NCBI GenBank assembly: GCA_019635695.1
Contig: JAHBYZ010000006.1
Span: forward strand, 1-64,000
Length of the DNA stretch: 64,000 bases
From: Rhizobiaceae bacterium
Lineage (GTDB): Bacteria > Pseudomonadota > Alphaproteobacteria > Rhizobiales > Rhizobiaceae
Reading direction: 5' to 3'
The first letter of the stretch is position 1; the number at the start of each line of letters is the position of its first letter. The position numbers were made by a program, and so were the translations under genes. Below the pieces are notes generated by a model. It made no database searches. It worked only from the letters and a program-made list of their open reading frames with translations, and was not told the origin of the DNA. Below are positions 60,931 through 64,000 of this stretch, piece after piece.

Positions 60931-61955
60931 GCGTTCCTGAAACCATGCGCGCGCTGATCCAGAAGGGCGACGGCTACGCGAAGGAGCATTCCGGCAGCGT
61001 GCTGGAGGCGATGCAACCCTATGTGGAGGAAGCGACCGTGCCGGTGCCGCGGCCGGGCGCGGGGCAGGTGCTCGTCAAGGTCGCGCGCGGGGCGATCAAC
61101 CCGTCCGACGTGATGTTCATCAAGGGTCTCTATGGCCAGCCGCGCAGGCAGGGACAGCCAGCGGGCTTCGAGGGGTCGGGCACGGTGGTGGCGACCGGCG
61201 CGGGCACCGAGGCGCTGGCGGGCAGACGCATCGCCTTCATCGCGGCGGGCTCGGGAAGCTGGGCCGAATACGCGTTGGTCGACGCAGCGATGGCGATCCC
61301 GCTGATGCCCGGCGTGTCCGACGAGGACGGCGCGGCGATGATCGTCAATCCGCTGACGGCTCTCGCCATGTTCGACATCGTGCGCGAGGAAGGCGAGAAG
61401 TCGTTCATCCTGACGGCCGGGGCCAGCCAGCTGTGCAAGCTGATCATCGGACTGGCGCGGGACGAAGGGTATCGCCCCATCGCCATCGTGCGCCGCGACG
61501 ACCAGACCGAACTCCTGATACGGCACGGCGCGGCACATGTGCTGAATGCCGCCGCGCCGGGCTTCGAAAGGGCGATCGCGGCGCTGTGCCGCGAGGAGAA
61601 GCCGCGCATCATGCTCGACGCCTCCACGGGACCGGCCGCCTCCACCATCTTCAACGCGATGGGTCGGCGCTCGCGCTGGATCGTCTACGGCAGGCTCGAC
61701 ACGGCCGCGACGGTGATCCGCGAGCCGGGGCAACTGATCTTCCAGGCCAAGCGGGTCGAGGGCTTCTGGCTGGCCGAATGGCTGCGCAGCGCCCCGATGG
61801 AGAAGAAGGCCGCGGCCGGGCTGGAGGCGCAGAAGCGCTTCGCCGACGGGCGCTGGAAGACCGACGTGACGGCGGTGGTGCCGCTGAAGGAAGCGATGGC
61901 GCGCGTGCCGGAGGAACTCGCGCGGCCCAACGGAAAGGTGTTCATCGCACCCTGA
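60927..61955 (+). CDS. MDR-type zinc-independent alcohol dehydrogenase-like protein
   Basis: A 342-residue MDR member. Family stretches: VPRPGAGQVLVKVARGAINP, GQPAGFEGSGTVVATGAG and SFILTAGASQLCKLIIGLAR (degenerate Rossmann loop, TAGASQL in place of GAxGxVG). Cofactor use is therefore less certain than for its upstream paralogue. It closes the TetR-acyl-CoA dehydrogenase-MDR-MDR operon. Confidence 0.82.
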   Translation: MSVPETMRALIQKGDGYAKEHSGSVLEAMQPYVEEATVPVPRPGAGQVLVKVARGAINPSDVMFIKGLYGQPRRQGQPAGFEGSGTVVATGAGTEALAGRRIAFIAAGSGSWAEYALVDAAMAIPLMPGVSDEDGAAMIVNPLTALAMFDIVREEGEKSFILTAGASQLCKLIIGLARDEGYRPIAIVRRDDQTELLIRHGAAHVLNAAAPGFERAIAALCREEKPRIMLDASTGPAASTIFNAMGRRSRWIVYGRLDTAATVIREPGQLIFQAKRVEGFWLAEWLRSAPMEKKAAAGLEAQKRFADGRWKTDVTAVVPLKEAMARVPEELARPNGKVFIAP

Positions 61956-61957
61956 AA

Positions 61958-61991
61958 ATACGGGCGCGCCCCGAACTTGCCGGGGCCGTAT
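61958..61991 (+). terminator. Imperfect hairpin between the MDR and LIV genes
   Basis: ATACGG (61958-61963) with CCGTAT (61986-61991) and CCCCG (61969-61973) with CGGGG (61981-61985) form one stem with a five-base bulge (GCGCG). It lies two bases past the MDR stop. No T tract follows, so it may be a weak terminator or a processing site. Confidence 0.4.
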
Positions 61992-62058
61992 GAGAGTGTA
62001 GACTCGGGAACAGCCAGCGCGGCGAAGATCGCGCGGCGGACATGGGAGGAGAACGTCC

Positions 62059-62934
62059 TTGGACGTGTTGCAGCTTGTCGTCAGCGGGCTTGCGAATGGC
62101 TGTGTCTACGGCCTGATCGCGCTCGGCTTCGTGCTGATCTACAAGGCCACGGAGGCGGTGAATTTCGCGCAGGGCGATTTCATGATGCTCGGCGCGTTCC
62201 TGTGCCTGGGCTTCACCAACGAGGCGTTTCTCGGCCTGCCGTTCTGGCTTTCCGTGCCGCTCGCCATCCTTGCCATGGGCGTATTCGGCTATGCGCTCGA
62301 CGCGCTGGTGATCCGCAAGATGTTCGGCCAGCCGCAGGTGGCGGTCGTCATCCTCACCATCGCGCTCGGCTTCGTGCTGCGCTTCCTCGCCGGCGTCATC
62401 TGGGGCCACCAGCCGGTGTCGCTGGAATCCCCCATTGCCGGGCAGGACGTGCGCTTCGGCGGACTGGTGCTCGGCATGGACGAGGTGACCATCATCGTGG
62501 TCACGGTGCTCTTGACGGGCGGTCTCTATTTCTACTTCAATTCGACGCGGCTCGGCGTCGCCATGCAAGCTTCGTCGCAGAACCAGCTCGCAGCCTACTA
62601 CATGGGCATTCCGGTCAAGCGGCTCAACTCGCTGATCTGGGCGCTGGCCGGCATGGTGGCGGCGGTCGCCGGCATCCTTTACGCCTCCAAAGGCTCCATC
62701 GAGCCGTCGATGGGCCTGCTCGGCATCAAGGCCTTCGCGGCGGCGGTGATCGGCGGTTTCGGCTCGCTGCCCGGCGCCCTGCTCGGCGGGCTGATCGTCG
62801 GCCTCATCGAGCCGTTCGCCGGCCGCTACATGCCAAGCGGCTACTCACAGATCATGCCGTACCTGCTGCTCTTCCTCATCCTCATCGTCAGGCCGCACGG
62901 CATCCTGGCGCAATACCACTCCAAGAAGGTCTGA
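62059..62934 (+). CDS. LIV-type ABC transporter permease (LivH-like, second system)
   Basis: A 291-residue permease with about eight helices. It opens DVLQLVVSGLANGCVYGLIA, with VNFAQGDFMMLGAFLCLGFT and the cytosolic loop RLGVAMQASSQNQLAAYYMG. Start: TTG at 62059 with GGGAGGAG about nine bases upstream. It is distinct from the permease at 19703. The substrate is probably the compound degraded by the upstream cluster. Confidence 0.92.
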   Translation: MDVLQLVVSGLANGCVYGLIALGFVLIYKATEAVNFAQGDFMMLGAFLCLGFTNEAFLGLPFWLSVPLAILAMGVFGYALDALVIRKMFGQPQVAVVILTIALGFVLRFLAGVIWGHQPVSLESPIAGQDVRFGGLVLGMDEVTIIVVTVLLTGGLYFYFNSTRLGVAMQASSQNQLAAYYMGIPVKRLNSLIWALAGMVAAVAGILYASKGSIEPSMGLLGIKAFAAAVIGGFGSLPGALLGGLIVGLIEPFAGRYMPSGYSQIMPYLLLFLILIVRPHGILAQYHSKKV

Positions 62935-62938
62935 GCCG

Positions 62939-64000
62939 ATGCGGACCGTCTTCAAGACCAGCTACGACGCCGACATCCGCATGTTCAAGCACGGCGCGCA
63001 GGCCGGCTGGTATGCGCTGCTGCTGGTGCTGGCCGTGGTGCTGCCGTGGCTGTTCAACACCTACTGGCTCGGCGAAGCGACCAACATGCTGATCTGGGCG
63101 ATCGCCGGCATGGGGCTGATGATCCTCGTCGGCCAGACCGGGCAGGCGAGTCTCGGCCACGCCGCGTTCCTGGCCATCGGCTGCTACGCCAATGTGCTGC
63201 TGCAGATGCACGGCCTGCCGTTCGTCCTTGCGTTTCCGCTCGGCGGGCTTATCGCGGGCCTCGCCGGTTTCTTCATAGCCTTCCCGATGGCGCGGCTGCA
63301 CGGCATCTACCTCGCTATCGGCACGCTGGCGCTGGCGATCCTGATCGACGACCTGATCGTGATCGCCGAGCCGCTGACGGCGGGCGTGGTCGGCCTGTTC
63401 GCGCCGGACATCTCGATCTTCGGCCTCGACATCAACCGCTACGGCAATCCGTGGCTGTTCTACTGGCTGGTGCTCTTCGTCACCGTGCTCATCGTTCTCG
63501 CGTACCGCAACATCCTGCGCTCGCCGCTCGGCCGCTCCTTCGCAGCGGTGCGCGACTCGGAGGTTTCGGCGCGGGCCATGGGCGTCAACGTGGCGCTGAC
63601 CAAGGCGACCGCCTTCGGCGTGTCGGCCGGCATCACCGGTCTGGCCGGCGCGCTGATGGGCCATTTCGCCGGCATCTTCAACAACGAGACCTTCAACATC
63701 ATCATCTCGATCCAGCTTCTGCTGATGATCGTGATCGGCGGGCTGGGTTCCATCCACGGCGCGTTCTTCGGCGCGGCCGTCGTGGCGCTGCTGCCGCAGG
63801 CGATCGCGATCGGCCGCGACGTGGTGACGGGCTGGCTGGGCTCCAGCTCGGTGGCGATACCGGGTCTGGAATCGGCGATCTTCGGCTTCATCCTGATCGC
63901 CTTCATCCTGTTCGAGCCGCTCGGCATCTACGGGCGCTGGATCAAGATCCGCACCTATTTCGAACTGTTCCCGTTCTACCGGAAGGACATGTTCCGCCGG
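62939..64000 (+). CDS. LIV-type ABC transporter permease (LivM-like), incomplete at right edge
   Basis: At least 354 residues of a LivM-like permease. The start MRTVFKTSYDADIRMFKHGA lies at the ATG 62939-62941, two bases after the LivH-like stop. Motifs: GMGLMILVGQTGQASLGHAA, ARLHGIYLAIGTLALAILID, LRSPLGRSFAAVRDSEVSAR and the C-terminal GRWIKIRTYFELFPFYRKDM. The stop codon lies beyond the window; the ATPase and binding-protein genes of this system are presumably further right. Confidence 0.92.
   Translation, partial: MRTVFKTSYDADIRMFKHGAQAGWYALLLVLAVVLPWLFNTYWLGEATNMLIWAIAGMGLMILVGQTGQASLGHAAFLAIGCYANVLLQMHGLPFVLAFPLGGLIAGLAGFFIAFPMARLHGIYLAIGTLALAILIDDLIVIAEPLTAGVVGLFAPDISIFGLDINRYGNPWLFYWLVLFVTVLIVLAYRNILRSPLGRSFAAVRDSEVSARAMGVNVALTKATAFGVSAGITGLAGALMGHFAGIFNNETFNIIISIQLLLMIVIGGLGSIHGAFFGAAVVALLPQAIAIGRDVVTGWLGSSSVAIPGLESAIFGFILIAFILFEPLGIYGRWIKIRTYFELFPFYRKDMFRR

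Noticed and set aside
1-64000. CRISPR arrays, tRNA or rRNA genes, prophage or integrase genes
   Set aside because: No regularly spaced repeats, tRNA-like cloverleaf, rRNA sequence or integrase was recognised in the window; only the IS110 remnant is mobile.

Overview
The window looks like chromosome of a high-GC alphaproteobacterium of the order Hyphomicrobiales (Rhizobiales), most likely Phyllobacteriaceae (Mesorhizobium, Aminobacter and relatives). The basis is gene content and style: a soxBDAG sarcosine oxidase operon, a three-gene pntAA-pntAB-pntB transhydrogenase, an aa3 oxidase subunit IV peptide, OhrR-type and HisKA_2-type regulators, several LIV-type ABC cassettes, frequent ATGA/GTGA gene overlaps, and two sites matching the EcfG general-stress promoter (GGAAC-N16-CGTT). 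The genus is inference; no rRNA or tRNA was seen.

Layout. 1-10.6 kb: the 5' part of ffh, a VapBC-like toxin-antitoxin pair, a PatB/MalY aminotransferase, a zinc metallopeptidase, a stress-type SH3/glycine-zipper protein, a diguanylate cyclase, an amine oxidase, a lytic transglycosylase, a small membrane protein, and a coupled XRE-cupin/GNAT pair. 10.6-15.8 kb: clpS, a GGDEF-EAL membrane protein, a FeeM-like N-acyltransferase, a Crp/Fnr regulator and a VIT-family transporter. 16-24 kb: an operon with an acyl-CoA ligase and a complete LIV-type ABC transporter, with a 50-residue DUF3096 gene and a NUDIX hydrolase embedded in it.

24.1-29.7 kb is the most unusual block: an ECF sigma factor, its membrane anti-sigma factor, a secreted subtilisin-like protease, a small secreted basic protein and an S46-family peptidase. 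The sigma gene and the small secreted protein gene carry the same promoter-like element (TGAACCTT-N13-GCGACCAA). The extracytoplasmic part of the anti-sigma factor has the same predicted strand/helix order as the protease propeptide. Together these suggest an autoregulated envelope or extracellular proteolysis system.

29.7-43 kb: a small aa3 oxidase subunit IV, the transhydrogenase operon, a second VapBC-like pair, an acyltransferase, a HisKA_2 sensor kinase, an OhrR-like regulator divergent from an alpha/beta hydrolase with twin operators, a quinone reductase-like flavoprotein, a TPR lipoprotein, rpsU, and a secreted protein with one degenerate and one intact caspase-like domain. 43-49.5 kb: the sarcosine oxidase operon with an extra YebY/DUF2511-like gene, then two related small PASDP-motif proteins. 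49.5-52.8 kb: an AraC regulator, a DUF1761 protein and a decayed IS110-family element lying in an extragenic palindromic repeat.

52.8-64 kb: an MFS transporter, a DUF998 protein, then a divergent catabolic cluster around a TetR regulator (SDR, MaoC hydratase, APH-type phosphotransferase and SDR on one side; acyl-CoA dehydrogenase and two MDR oxidoreductases on the other) and a second LIV-type permease pair running off the right edge. The phosphotransferase plus acyl-CoA dehydrogenase pairing resembles a split ACAD10/11 and suggests breakdown of hydroxylated or branched fatty acids imported by the adjacent transporter.
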